A stretch of DNA of 64,000 nucleotides from Hyparrhenia diplandra (lineage: Eukaryota; Streptophyta; Magnoliopsida; Poales; Poaceae). Made by a program: the position numbers and the translations under genes. A model generated the notes under the pieces. That model ran no database searches and was not told the origin of the DNA. It saw only the letters and a program-made list of their open reading frames with translations. This document shows, in pieces, positions 49,701 to 53,657 of the stretch; within the stretch, counting starts at the first letter, position 1, and every line of letters starts with the position of its first letter. The DNA lies in the NCBI GenBank assembly GCA_015847255.1, contig JADLZK010004543.1, positions 2,108,001 through 2,172,000 of the forward strand, written 5' to 3'.

Positions 49701-51782
49701 CCTAGCAACCACCCTCTCTTCCTCCAATACCAACGTCACCATCCCCTCTCAGCCCTAGCCACCACCACCCTGGTCACCCAAGCCAACTGACCTGTTACAG
49801 AATCCTATTTACCTCCGCATATGTTCATTTATTTTGAAATACCCAACCCAACTGACCTGCTACAGAATCATATTTATCTCCGCATATGTTCATTTATTTT
49901 GAGGTACCCTACCCAACTGACCTGTTACAGAATCATATTTACCTCCGCATATGTTCGTTTATTTTGAAGTACTTGAGTTTTGTTGTTAGGTAGTACGTAT
50001 CTTGTGTCAATTTGTGCATAAAGGTCTAGATTAAATGTTTTTGTGATACGCAAATGTAAATGATCATAAGGTTTTCAAATATACCGTATCTTGTGATGAC
50101 TCGTCGGCACTTTCGGTTTCCGTAAGCCTGTCAATTATATGTTGTACGCTTTGGGGTCTCTTCTCTGGGTTATATTTAGTACACTCCTTCCCAATTTTAG
50201 CACATACTCGTATTTGTTCCAACTCAGTATCTTCAATTGATTCTTCCAACCTGTCCCTCCATCTACCTAGTACCTATAAAAAATTGTAATCTTGAGTTAC
50301 GATTTTGTGAAATTAATTAATAGACTAACAAACAATACTTTTTTTTATGTCATTTGGAACGCAGAAACTAATAGCTAACATATGATTGTGATGTTACGGC
50401 ATGGTCAATCCCTGAAGTTACTACATAACAACGAAATAAGTAGCAATGTGGTTTGCGAAACAAAAGAGTAAAAATAAATGCCATGGATCTTGCTTCTGCA
50501 GTAAATTGTTATTTCTTACATCGTCAATTGCTTCATGCCCCTTCTTTTCCCGTCAGTATCTCTATGATTATTACACCAAGACTGTAAATGTCATAACGAC
50601 GTGTGACTTGACAGCTGTTGTACTCTGGTGGCAGATACCCCCTGCATGAATAATACCAATAAATTTGTGCAGCAGGGGTGGACCCAGTGTATATAGAAAT
50701 CATATTATAAATATAATACTAGCTTGCAAAACCAGCTTACAGTGATCCAGCTACTTTTGTAGCCATAACCAAGCTTTCCTCTTCATCAAAGCACCTTGAA
50801 AGACCAAAGTCAGCAATTTTGGGCTCCATATTTTCATCCATCAGGATATTTTCAGGTTTAAGGTCCAAGTGGAGAACACCATTCATGTGTAGATAATTCA
50901 AACCCTCATAAATTCCTTTGATTATTTGATAGCGTTTTATCCATGGAAGTCCACAAGATGGATCTTTAAAACAGGATAAGCAAAATGGGACAAGGTTTAG
51001 TAATTTTGTTACTGAAGTTCTTACTTGTCCAACAAGTACAGTAAAGTTAGGATGATGGCACTTTTTTGGACTGGTCATTCAATTTATTAACTACTAGTAG
51101 CTACGAAAACAATCCAAAGAAATATCCATGGTTCAAGTAGATATTTATTGTCCAGATAGTATACGAAAGAAATCATAGTTTTACCTACCTCTGATATAAT
51201 TACGAAGACTCCCTCTGGTACATACTCAAAACAAAGCAACCGTTGTTGTACATCTGCCATGACATATTTTTTTGTTGTACAACTGCATATTACCTTGTGT
51301 GTCAGAACAATATCCTAGAAACCGCACTATATTTTTTGTGCCTCACACTCATCAGACATTCAACCTCTCGCTTGAATTCCTTCTCATGCATATATGCATT
51401 GGACAGCTTCTTCACTGCGACCGTCCCAGTCTCAAGGATTCCCTGCGGCCAAAATATGTATATATATGCTTTTATTTAATATCATATAGATTAGCTTGAA
51501 TTTGTTTTCGGTTGAGATTATTAGGTCCCAGCAAAAAGGAAAATCCATTAGCTGCTGAGAGGATCTATCTGTTGTCGGGGGAGGAGAGGAGGACGTACCC
51601 TGTAGACTACTGCAAATCCACCTCTGCCGATTTCATGATACTGGGAGAAACTATCCGTGATTTCTTCCAAGAGTGACAATGGCAGTGCCTTGGGTTCCAT
51701 GCTCTCATCAACGAGCATGCCCACCAAATCAATCCGTGTAGTGCTACCTTGATAATCCATTTTGCTATTGCGCACGTCACCA
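13695..51782 (-). CDS. Kinase-MSP-WD40 tri-domain gene (13 coding exons, 38 kb)
   Basis: One minus-strand gene joins three modules: a receptor-like kinase (exons 1-5), a VAP-type MSP domain (exon 6) and WD40 repeats of the coatomer-beta' type (exons 7-12). What I see: GT/AG borders at every exon, and phases 0,1,2,0,0,0,2,0,0,0,2,1 that match at all junctions if seven 1-base indels are allowed. The Trp codon of an HPTEPW motif is split cleanly between exons 7 and 8, 9 kb apart. The predicted length is about 763 residues: kinase about 38-310, MSP about 325-430, WD40 about 470-750. From memory, grasses encode proteins of this order, often annotated as coatomer beta'-like or cysteine-rich-receptor-like kinases; I could not check this. 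It has no signal peptide or transmembrane segment, so it is probably cytoplasmic. MSP domains often dock proteins at the ER and beta'-COP propellers bind cargo tails; a role in immune or membrane signalling is inference. The frameshifts may be consensus errors or decay. Confidence 0.85.
13857..13924 (-). CDS. Exon 12: last WD40 strands
   Basis: This 68-nt exon encodes YKNTIDFELEFLAILYMSRAYE, the counterpart of the segment YRLENT-x-xF-x-L that follows the STTYR motif in beta'-COP-like proteins. The acceptor is TTTTGCAG and the donor GTATTA. The phases (2 in, 1 out) fit exon 11 exactly, although 5.5 kb of mostly transposon DNA separates them. Confidence 0.7.
15023..15558 (+). repeat. 5' LTR of the intron-11 gypsy element
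   Basis: It begins TGTCATGATCC. It includes a GC-rich first 100 bp and ends at GGCGG directly before the primer site, whereas the 3' LTR ends TGACA. The last five bases therefore differ from the expected terminus. Confidence 0.85.
15913..16580 (+). pseudogene. Gypsy gag fragment
   Basis: Recognisable gag-core pieces occur in alternating frames: HKLSFPTYDGKEDPLPWINR, then NKRFGPAERA, then LASLRKRGTVDEYTEQF and NIYTTGLGEPLKTDVE. They follow the order of the gag core of grass gypsy elements. At least three frame breaks separate them. Confidence 0.75.
16760..17720 (+). pseudogene. Gypsy protease and integrase-N-terminus relics
   Basis: A VDFGS motif near 16820 resembles the protease D-S/T-G site with Ser/Thr replaced by Phe. 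GEGVDIILGMPW and VTWDFATHELRYYPW near 17010-17110 match the stretch after the protease. LLLFDDRFYLPASSPLLPELRA near 17390-17450 matches the segment before the integrase zinc finger. The parts between (reverse transcriptase, RNase H) are missing. Confidence 0.6.
18152..18704 (+). repeat. 3' LTR of the intron-11 gypsy element
   Basis: A 553-bp LTR beginning TGTCATGATCC and ending TGACA, preceded by the purine tract. It differs from the 5' LTR by scattered substitutions and small indels, so insertion is not very recent. Confidence 0.85.
19453..19613 (-). CDS. Exon 11: WD40 blade
   Basis: An intact 161-nt exon starting VWDFRTHKCVRAIKG and ending LLITSIADSHVGLCNSTTL. VWD and the HPxLPLLITGS-like segment mark a further blade. 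The usual HP before LPLL is QPDP here. It joins exon 10 in phase 0 and exon 12 in phase 2; the gypsy-like element lies in the intron that follows. Confidence 0.82.
19699..19835 (-). CDS. Exon 10: WD40 blade, one 1-base indel
   Basis: It begins IWEASSPLAITTLDCKG and ends YIITGSISSGDAR. Between the two parts one base is missing at the AAGGGAAG stretch (complement of 19783-19787). With it the exon is 46 codons and phase 0 at both ends. The acceptor is TTTTACAG and the donor GTATGC. Confidence 0.78.
20311..20487. mobile_element. Short CACTA-like remnant
   Basis: The left end CACTAGAGGTTGAAGC and the right end TTTTCTATGGTAGTG are CACTA-like and the interior repeats TTGAAGCCACGAA-type motifs. A poly-T run (20268-20289) lies just to its left. 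At 0.18 kb it is a relic. It lies in intron 9. Confidence 0.45.
21017..21403 (-). CDS. Exon 9: WD40 blades 2-4
   Basis: An uninterrupted exon of 129 codons. Landmarks are FIAREHWIVAGDG, LAVHPSLPLLLSGS, LIKLWDWEKDW, GHTDWVEAVMFNP and FVSASKDGTAK. The order and spacing match the coatomer-beta' propeller. The donor is GTAATT, and it joins exon 10 as GTAK-IWE. Confidence 0.9.
21502..21556 (-). CDS. Exon 8: first WD40 strand set
   Basis: This 55-nt exon encodes ILVGHDDGYISIWNYETE after the split Trp. It corresponds to the first blade of beta'-COP, ending in the IWNY signature. The acceptor is GCATGCAG and the donor GTAGAT. Confidence 0.85.
21928..22825. mobile_element. CACTA-3, non-autonomous CACTA element with TAG target duplication
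   Basis: The left end CACAACTACACACAGC and the right end complement (CACTACTACAAAACGG) form a degenerate CACTA terminal repeat. TAG occurs directly outside both ends (21925-21927 and 22826-22828), the 3-bp duplication expected of CACTA elements. Subterminal repeats of TAGTAGGGGCGGTTGG are dense near the right end. Inside, two direct copies of a 130-bp segment (near 22335 and 22467) and a tRNA-like segment are present. It sits near the 5' end of exon 8 in intron 7. Confidence 0.85.
22190..22262 (-). tRNA. Degenerate tRNA-like segment inside CACTA-3
   Basis: On the minus strand a box-A-like TAGCATAGTGGTAG is followed about 30 bases later by a box-B-like GGGTTCGATTCCC, with the spacing of a tRNA. 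The acceptor stem does not pair well, so this is a tRNA-derived relic rather than a working tRNA gene. Its plus-strand translation gives the familiar artefact ASGNRTRDL. Confidence 0.45.
22829..25139. other. Intron 7 DNA, nothing firmly recognised
   Basis: Open stretches at 23141-23470, 24124-24348 and 24419-24631 lack recognisable domains. Around 24070-24180 a stretch of GGGGCTGGAGCCCGGG-like sequence resembles the palindromic piece that recurs at 26380-26430; both may be ends of one transposon family. Confidence 0.3.
25140..25850 (-). pseudogene. Copia reverse transcriptase remnant with internal deletion
   Basis: On the minus strand from 25849, DPYWRFAVQSEFDAYLSNNTW and NTWEVIPRP match the start of the copia reverse transcriptase domain, followed in shifted frames by RHKAxxVIRSFTKRVGIDCGDT and a KDMGPV segment. 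At about 25380 it jumps straight to MTKGLPTSSFKKFRDLAG, which is the end of copia RNase H. The remainder down to about 25140 probably includes part of an LTR. Most of the polymerase and RNase H is deleted. Confidence 0.65.
25851..26926. other. Intron 7 DNA, nothing firmly recognised
   Basis: It contains a G-rich run (26284-26292) and a GGGGCTGCAGCCCAGGC palindrome-like stretch (26384-26400). An open frame at 26743-26946 has many Pro/Cys/Leu residues but no family I recognise; it is cut at 26927 by the LTR of the next element. Confidence 0.3.
26927..27286 (-). repeat. 3' LTR of the gag-only element
   Basis: A copy of the 5' LTR with one insertion of about 28 bp near its start and a truncated end. 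Confidence 0.8.
28549..28899 (-). repeat. 5' LTR of the gag-only element
   Basis: A complete 351-bp LTR with TG...CA ends, directly followed by the primer-binding site. Confidence 0.8.
28905..29260 (-). mobile_element. Solo LTR of a related element
   Basis: On the minus strand it begins TGTCATGGGCGCC and ends CGTCCATAACA, giving 356 bp with LTR-like ends, a TATATATA tract near 29075-29085 and no partner. It lies five bases (CCAGA) from the gag-only element's 5' LTR. The flanks (CATTG and CCAGA on the minus strand) do not match, so it is either truncated or was rearranged with its neighbour. Confidence 0.5.
29261..30170. other. Intron 7 DNA, nothing recognised
   Basis: AT-rich sequence without coding potential or visible terminal repeats. 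Confidence 0.3.
30175..30285. mobile_element. Probable small hAT-type MITE
   Basis: About 110 bp contain the inverted motifs GCTTATCAGCC and GGCTTATCAGCCGC, and end with a CCACCAAACCGAAC stretch common to short hAT-like miniature elements of grasses. No clear target duplication was seen. Confidence 0.4.
30828..30892 (-). CDS. Exon 7: linker into the WD40 propeller
   Basis: This short 65-nt exon encodes IICLLDRMTHLTAMDVHPTEP plus two bases of a Trp codon. HPTEPW is the entry motif of the beta'-COP propeller. The acceptor is TTCTTCAG and the donor GTATGT. The Trp codon is completed by the first base of exon 8, 9.3 kb downstream, which ties the MSP part to the WD40 part. Confidence 0.85.
31120..31546 (-). 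CDS. Exon 6: MSP (VAP-like) domain, two 1-base indels
   Basis: The exon begins MRVSMPTERGLLHVHQ and encodes an MSP fold recognisable by LLHVHQCKLQFP, LRLTNNTNDPIAFRC and the GIVLRRSTRTF strand, then a tail with EVHQVPLVAVFHPAGE. One base is missing near 31311-31320 and one G is missing at the run complementary to 31186-31188. With both restored the exon is 143 codons, phase 0 at both ends. MSP domains commonly bind FFAT-like motifs on partner proteins. Without exon 5 it would have no good start, which supports its place in the longer gene. Confidence 0.82.
31722..31786 (-). mobile_element. Minimal poly-A retroposon with 13-bp target duplication
   Basis: GCCCTTTATAGAT occurs at 31722-31734 and 31774-31786. 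Between them lie only 39 bp: A, about 30 T and GATGAAAT. On the minus strand this is a few bases of a LINE-like 3' end plus a poly-A tail, an extreme 5' truncation. It is in intron 5, 0.2 kb upstream of the MSP exon. Confidence 0.75.
31804..31854. repeat. 23-bp tandem duplication
   Basis: TTACACGAGTTCCTGCTCAGACC is present twice in direct tandem, followed by a partial third copy (TTACA). It marks the left edge of the copia relic. Confidence 0.85.
31855..34400 (+). pseudogene. Copia relic A: integrase to RNase H
   Basis: A Ty1-copia pol fragment without LTRs. It starts inside the integrase core (QFTAPYSPQQNGVVERRN near 31900), runs through the GKKPHLGHVRVFGC segment, the reverse transcriptase start (NKTWNLVELPAGHKPISLK, 32795) and KARLVAKGY-like motifs, a VYVDD region near 33295, and RNase H (ALSSCEAEF near 34040). 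Frame breaks and stops are frequent from 33050 on. It lacks gag, protease and the integrase zinc finger. Antisense to the host gene in intron 5. Confidence 0.85.
33764..34134 (+). repeat. 184-bp tandem duplication inside copia RNase H
   Basis: The segment beginning TTGTTGAGAGAAGAAG at 33764 is repeated at 33948. Both copies encode the SSCEAEF region and GT-rich flanks, with about 15 percent divergence. The reading frame is broken in both. Confidence 0.85.
34947..35810 (+). pseudogene. Copia gag of relic B
   Basis: The N-terminus contains LNGTNYADWIQNSRIVLEG, a retrotransposon gag (UBN2-type) signature. A zinc-knuckle remnant CFHCHKR near 35710 is followed by a frame break before its last Cys. 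Stops and shifts occur at about 35095, 35430 and 35700. Confidence 0.75.
36000..37010 (+). pseudogene. Copia integrase of relic B
   Basis: The zinc finger is visible as WHCRLGH at about 36283 and a CEACLLGK in a shifted frame near 36380. The core domain follows with FITFTDDFSRYGYVY, then LRSDRGGEY and NGVFERHNRTLLDMVRSMM, the D-D-E catalytic context. Several frame breaks separate them. Confidence 0.8.
37160..38914 (+). pseudogene. Copia reverse transcriptase and RNase H of relic B
   Basis: QVWNLVD (near 37430), KCKWIYKKKRDMDGH, the YVDD box at 37929 and KSIYGLKQAS mark the reverse transcriptase. RNase H is shown by NLHCDNSGAIAQAK (38677) and the C-terminal VADPLTKALPRPKH, ending with a stop at 38912-38914. 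More than ten frame breaks are present. Confidence 0.85.
38936..40183 (+). repeat. 3' LTR of copia relic B
   Basis: It begins TGTTGGGAATATGCCC after a purine tract (CAAGTGGGAGAT) and ends TTCCTTCA, 1,248 bp. A TATATATAT box is at 39815-39823. The start sequence resembles LTRs of a widespread grass copia group (from memory). No partner LTR is in the window. Confidence 0.8.
40184..42736 (+). pseudogene. L1-type LINE ORF2 relic
   Basis: The fragment starts in the linker between endonuclease and reverse transcriptase. Visible parts are SNKAHGPDGF near 40445, LDFEKAFDKVEHD near 40815, a later FADDT-like box near 41130 in a broken frame, and the C-terminal zinc-knuckle region CVLCDLNVDEDLVHLLIHC at 42288-42345. 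Stops are frequent. It ends with an A/T-rich 3' UTR and a short hairpin. The 5' part is missing. Confidence 0.8.
42715..42736 (+). other. Perfect hairpin at the LINE 3' end
   Basis: AGTAGGGGT, loop GCAA, ACCCCTACT: a 9-bp perfect stem at the extreme 3' end of the L1 relic. Stem-loops at this place can be the recognition site of the LINE reverse transcriptase in some families. Confidence 0.7.
43001..43203 (-). mobile_element. 5'-truncated LINE tail with target duplication
   Basis: GAGAGAGTAGT occurs at 42990-43000 and 43204-43214; the wider context (ACATGG before it) is also shared, so the duplication may be 17-20 bp. The 203-bp insert, read on the minus strand, ends with TTTTAATAAAAGAGAGC and an A-rich tail, as grass L1 3' ends do. 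It has no coding sequence. Confidence 0.7.
43312..43525 (+). repeat. 5' LTR of copia C
   Basis: About 210 bp ending CTTACA, directly before TGGTATCATGAG. The exact first base is uncertain because the ends have diverged. Confidence 0.75.
43655..44160 (+). pseudogene. Copia C gag fragment
   Basis: ATISIKTHVPITLKLK, then a Trp-poor middle, then ASHVIFLSHRIQLDDS-like and GDISINAYC match the gag of a common grass copia group. Several stops interrupt it. Confidence 0.65.
45040..45480 (+). pseudogene. Copia C protease/integrase zinc-finger region
   Basis: NVLVAPTLVCILLSIHQFT at about 45060-45110 is the segment between protease and integrase. LCHACQLGKHIRLP (45270-45310) is the second half of the integrase zinc finger. 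SGFKYYL near 45400 marks the start of the integrase core. Confidence 0.7.
46290..47690 (+). pseudogene. Copia C reverse transcriptase and RNase H
   Basis: The longest piece (46314-46637) contains FDLKNSFLHGHLEETVYF and ends YLLQKSLYRLK, copia reverse transcriptase fingers and palm. The YVDD box is changed to SVDD (near 46765). RNase H is seen as SSIEAEY with a stop near 47410, VVYCDNVSAIYMTANP and HTKHIEIDINFF at 47490-47600. Confidence 0.8.
47787..47992 (+). repeat. 3' LTR of copia C
   Basis: The partner LTR, ending TTTACA; it is preceded by a G-rich tract (CGGGCGGG). Divergence from the 5' LTR is visible by eye, consistent with an old insertion. Confidence 0.75.
48330..48711 (+). repeat. 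5' LTR of the GAATC element
   Basis: A 382-bp LTR starting TGGTCACGCTGATAGG and ending TTGTTACA. Confidence 0.78.
49300..49461. mobile_element. Truncated CACTA end
   Basis: The right end TTTGTGTAGTAGTG and subterminal repeats around AACCTCGGTTAGG mark a CACTA terminus. The other end was not found between 48.7 and 49.3 kb. A long TA microsatellite (49300-49322) lies at its left edge. Confidence 0.5.
49463..49799 (+). repeat. 3' LTR of the GAATC element, 5'-truncated
   Basis: It aligns with the 5' LTR from CCCAAAGCAGG on; the first 60 or so bases are missing where the CACTA remnant abuts. Confidence 0.75.
49783..49978. repeat. Three 65-bp tandem copies across an LTR/flank junction
   Basis: The unit starts at CAACTGACCTG (LTR end), crosses the LTR terminus TTACA/GAATC and continues through TCCGCATATGTTCATTT to GAAGTAC. 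It is present at about 49783, 49849 and 49914. Since the unit includes both element and target DNA, it arose after the insertion. Confidence 0.85.
50085..50273 (-). CDS. Exon 5: kinase C-lobe end
   Basis: Sixty-three codons in phase 0 encode the end of the C-lobe, including VCAKIGKEC and NPEKRP, typical of subdomain XI of plant receptor-like kinases. The proposed donor (ACG/GTATAT) leads to exon 6 in phase 0, across an 18.5-kb intron. If the donor is not used, the frame continues seven codons to a stop at 50064-50066, giving a kinase-only protein of about 323 residues. Both products may exist. Confidence 0.8.
50520..50641 (-). CDS. Exon 4: kinase activation segment and helix F
   Basis: It starts with GYLPPEY, the APE-motif equivalent, and continues with DIYSLGVIIIEILTGKEG, the helix-F region with its conserved Asp. 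A run of four G (complement of 50538-50541) must be three to keep the frame, after which the exon ends DD in phase 0. The acceptor follows ATTCATGCAG and the donor is GTAAGA. Confidence 0.82.
50741..50963 (-). CDS. Exon 3: kinase catalytic and DFG loops
   Basis: This exon is intact. The catalytic loop reads HLDLKPEN (His170, Leu171, Asp172, Lys174, Asn177), so the usual HRD arginine is leucine and this is a non-RD kinase. The metal-binding DFG motif follows at residues 190-192 in IADFGLSRCF. Catalytic Asp, Lys and Asn are kept, so activity is possible without activation-loop phosphorylation; non-RD kinases in plants are often linked to innate immunity (family knowledge). The donor is GTAAGC and the phase is 2. 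Confidence 0.88.
51189..51442 (-). CDS. Exon 2: kinase N-lobe, three 1-base indels
   Basis: It encodes the ATP-anchoring lysine (VAVKK, residue 65), the helix-C glutamate (FKREVE, residue 80), the HKNIV/GYCSDTQ segment and RLLCFEYVPEG up to the hinge. Three frame breaks are needed: the A run complementary to 51332-51337 is one base too long, the A run at 51267-51273 is one too long, and the G run at 51211-51213 is one too short. All are in homopolymers. After correction the exon is 253 nt, ends in phase 1 and joins exon 3 through a split Asp codon. Confidence 0.8.
51599..51782 (-). CDS. Exon 1: kinase start and glycine loop
   Basis: The acceptor (TTTTACAG) lies just before 51782 and the donor GTACGT follows 51599. 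The first ATG in frame is at 51760-51758 and gives 54 residues. From residue 44 the glycine-rich loop IGRGGFAVVY is complete. The segment MEPKALPLSLLEEIT just before it fits the N-terminal linker of grass cytoplasmic receptor-like kinases. A second in-frame Met is at residue 21. No signal peptide is present. The exon ends in phase 0 and joins exon 2 as VVYR-GILE. Confidence 0.85.
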
Positions 51783-51784
51783 CT

Positions 51785-51996
51785 GTAAAAGAGGAGGGCT
51801 TTCCTGTGGTACTCCCATATGATAGTGAGCCCTTCATTTAATGAAATTGATTGTTAGAATAATATATCAAAATCCACAGCTTCAGAAGTCACCACTGTAA
51901 AAAAGAGGAGGGCTTTCCTGGTACTCCCAGATGAGCCCTTCGTTTAATTCTATCGATTGTTAGAATAATCTATTAAAATCCACAGCATCAGAAGTT
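51785..51996 (-). repeat. Tandem duplication of a 3' splice acceptor region
   Basis: About 107 bp (51785-51890) are repeated at 51891-51996 with small indels. Each copy carries the polypyrimidine tract CCTCCTCTTTT and the acceptor CAG/TGGTGAC, so the 5' UTR intron has two nearly identical acceptors upstream of the start codon. Neither choice alters the protein. Confidence 0.75.
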
Positions 51997-52143
51997 CTGT
52001 TTCCATGAATAAAGACTACTAGTTTAGTCTATCCAGAAATATAATCAGAACTTATTTTTGACAATCTGCAGTTTTATTTGGAGCACAAAACATAAACAAA
52101 AACAAACTGAGAAAAGAGAGCATGATTCTCTGAGGCTACTCAC

Positions 52144-52261
52144 CACTACAGTACAGCCTCCATTACTAGCTCGGCTTTCTTGGCTCGATCTGTTCTTATA
52201 GATGGTTTGATAGTACGTAGCTTCCTTTCAAAAACTTTGTGAGTTGGGGGTCCGTCCTTAA
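52144..52261 (-). other. Probable 5' UTR exon 2 with a short uORF
   Basis: This 118-nt interval has an acceptor (GTCTTGCAG) on its 5' side and a strong donor (GTGAGT) on its 3' side. It contains an ATG followed by four codons and TAG near the donor, so it would be a non-coding exon with a five-codon upstream ORF. It lies between UTR exon 1 and coding exon 1. Confidence 0.5.
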
Positions 52262-52405
52262 GCTGCAAGACAACCAACAGGGAAAGAGAGGACCATAAGA
52301 GGCTGCAAGCTGGCTGGGAGATGTGGAACCACGATACACAACGGAAAGATCTAGTATATACGAACTTGAACCAAATATAAATTAAGCAGTTGGAAATTTA
52401 CTTAC

Positions 52406-52600
52406 CCAGTTTTCCCGAGAAGATAAAATTAAGAGTGAAGGAGCAGTAGGTGGTCGCCAATTGCGCGCTGCAGCGATTAGCAAAGTGGCAGCCGTCTTCC
52501 CCAATGGCGGCCAAACCAGGATGGACAGAGCTGTTTAGCGCCAGTTGGGTGACGCGAGGGGGCGATGAGGAGAGGTCAACGCGTGAATAAAAACAAGCAA
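52406..52600 (-). other. Probable first 5' UTR exon
   Basis: The donor GTAAGT lies directly after 52406 and the upstream sequence is GC-richer than its surroundings, as expected of a leader. The transcription start cannot be placed; 52600 is an estimate, just inside the boundary with the terminal-repeat element at 52618. Confidence 0.4.
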
Positions 52601-52617
52601 GGCCAGTAGCCCAGCAT

Positions 52618-53150
52618 TAGGGGCTTGTTTGGATCAAGCTGGTATAACCTGATCGAGTAGCTGCCTGTACCAGGCAAGTGCGTCGATGTCCAGGCGAGCG
52701 AAATCAGTAGATTGATGTGTTTACAGGACACGTAGTTTTTTCTTTTGTTTTGTCTGGTTGCTAATGCCCTTAAATAAAACTGCAAGGCCTTTTTGTTAAC
52801 ATGGTGGTCTTGCAAAGGACACTGTAATTCTTGTACAGTATAATTATAATTATGTTTCTTTCTCATACGTTCTTTCCATGTGACATTTTAACATAGCTGG
52901 AAAATCTAACTTTTATTTGTAGTATTAAAACATATTATTAATTGAGAAAAATATTTTTATCAATTTTTTTATTGTTTATACATTATAACAGTAATTGGGT
53001 ACGTTTTGAATATAGTAATATACCTTTTATTAGCCTTCAAATATGGTATTATATGTTTTATTAGCCTTTCCAGGCACATGCTTCCATCAGATTTCCATGT
53101 AACACTTTTTGCCCACGCAAGTACTTTAGTTTTTCCATCCAAACAAAACC
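52618..53150. mobile_element. Probable MITE next to the gene's 5' end
   Basis: GGGGCTTGTTTGGAT at 52619 and its complement ATCCAAACAAAACCC (about 53137-53151) look like terminal inverted repeats of a hAT or Harbinger-type miniature element. The interior is AT-rich. It starts within about 20 bp of the inferred first UTR exon, so it may provide or replace promoter sequence. Confidence 0.5.
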
Positions 53151-53657
53151 CTAGGTGCAGGCCCACCTGAGCTTTTATTTTCTGAATGAAAGTGGCAGAA
53201 GCCAGGCACATCGTCCACTCCTATGAGTCGAGCAAAAGTCAGAGCACTAAGCGAGTTAATATTTTGACCGGAAATAGAGTACACTTGTTTCATTTAGTTA
53301 TTAATTACTAACTTTGCATCTGCACAATGCAACCATGTTAAGCGTGATGAAATTCAGTCAATTAGATTTTTTGAAAAAAAATAGTCAATTATTATAGAAA
53401 AGAGAAAAACACACAAGCCCAACTGAATTTCAGAGCCATGGAATTTGGAGCAAGTATATATGTGAATAACATCGTGTATATTTGTTTGATGAAGGAAAGC
53501 CTCACAATACAAGGATTGAGACAACGGTTATCAACTCAATCATAGTAGGAACAATTTCCAGTAGCATAACGTCTGCGCACATAAACAAAGGATCGGCACC
53601 TTCAGCATCCGGCCTCAGTATAACTACCACAAGCGATGCTGCAGATTCATCAGAACC

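Larger units (their letters stand above)
48330..49799 (+). mobile_element. Short LTR element with GAATC target duplication
   Basis: The 5' LTR (48330-48711) and 3' LTR (about 49463-49799) both end with ACCCAAxxCAACTGACxTGTTACA. GAATC lies directly outside at 48325-48329 and 49800-49804. The primer site TGGTATTTGGAG follows the 5' LTR. The 0.75-kb interior has an ATG at 48738 and an open frame at 48783-49064 (LHALEQTLSHGDAAIYNL) like a gag N-terminus, and a CACTA remnant that replaces the start of the 3' LTR. Non-autonomous. Confidence 0.8.

Noticed and set aside
49783..49978. CRISPR-like array
   Set aside because: The repeats are contiguous with no spacers and derive from an LTR end; the genome is a plant's.
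13695..51782. Three unrelated genes (kinase, MSP protein, coatomer-like protein)
   Set aside because: Exon phases, split codons and module order fit a single gene, and neither the MSP nor the WD40 part has a plausible start of its own.
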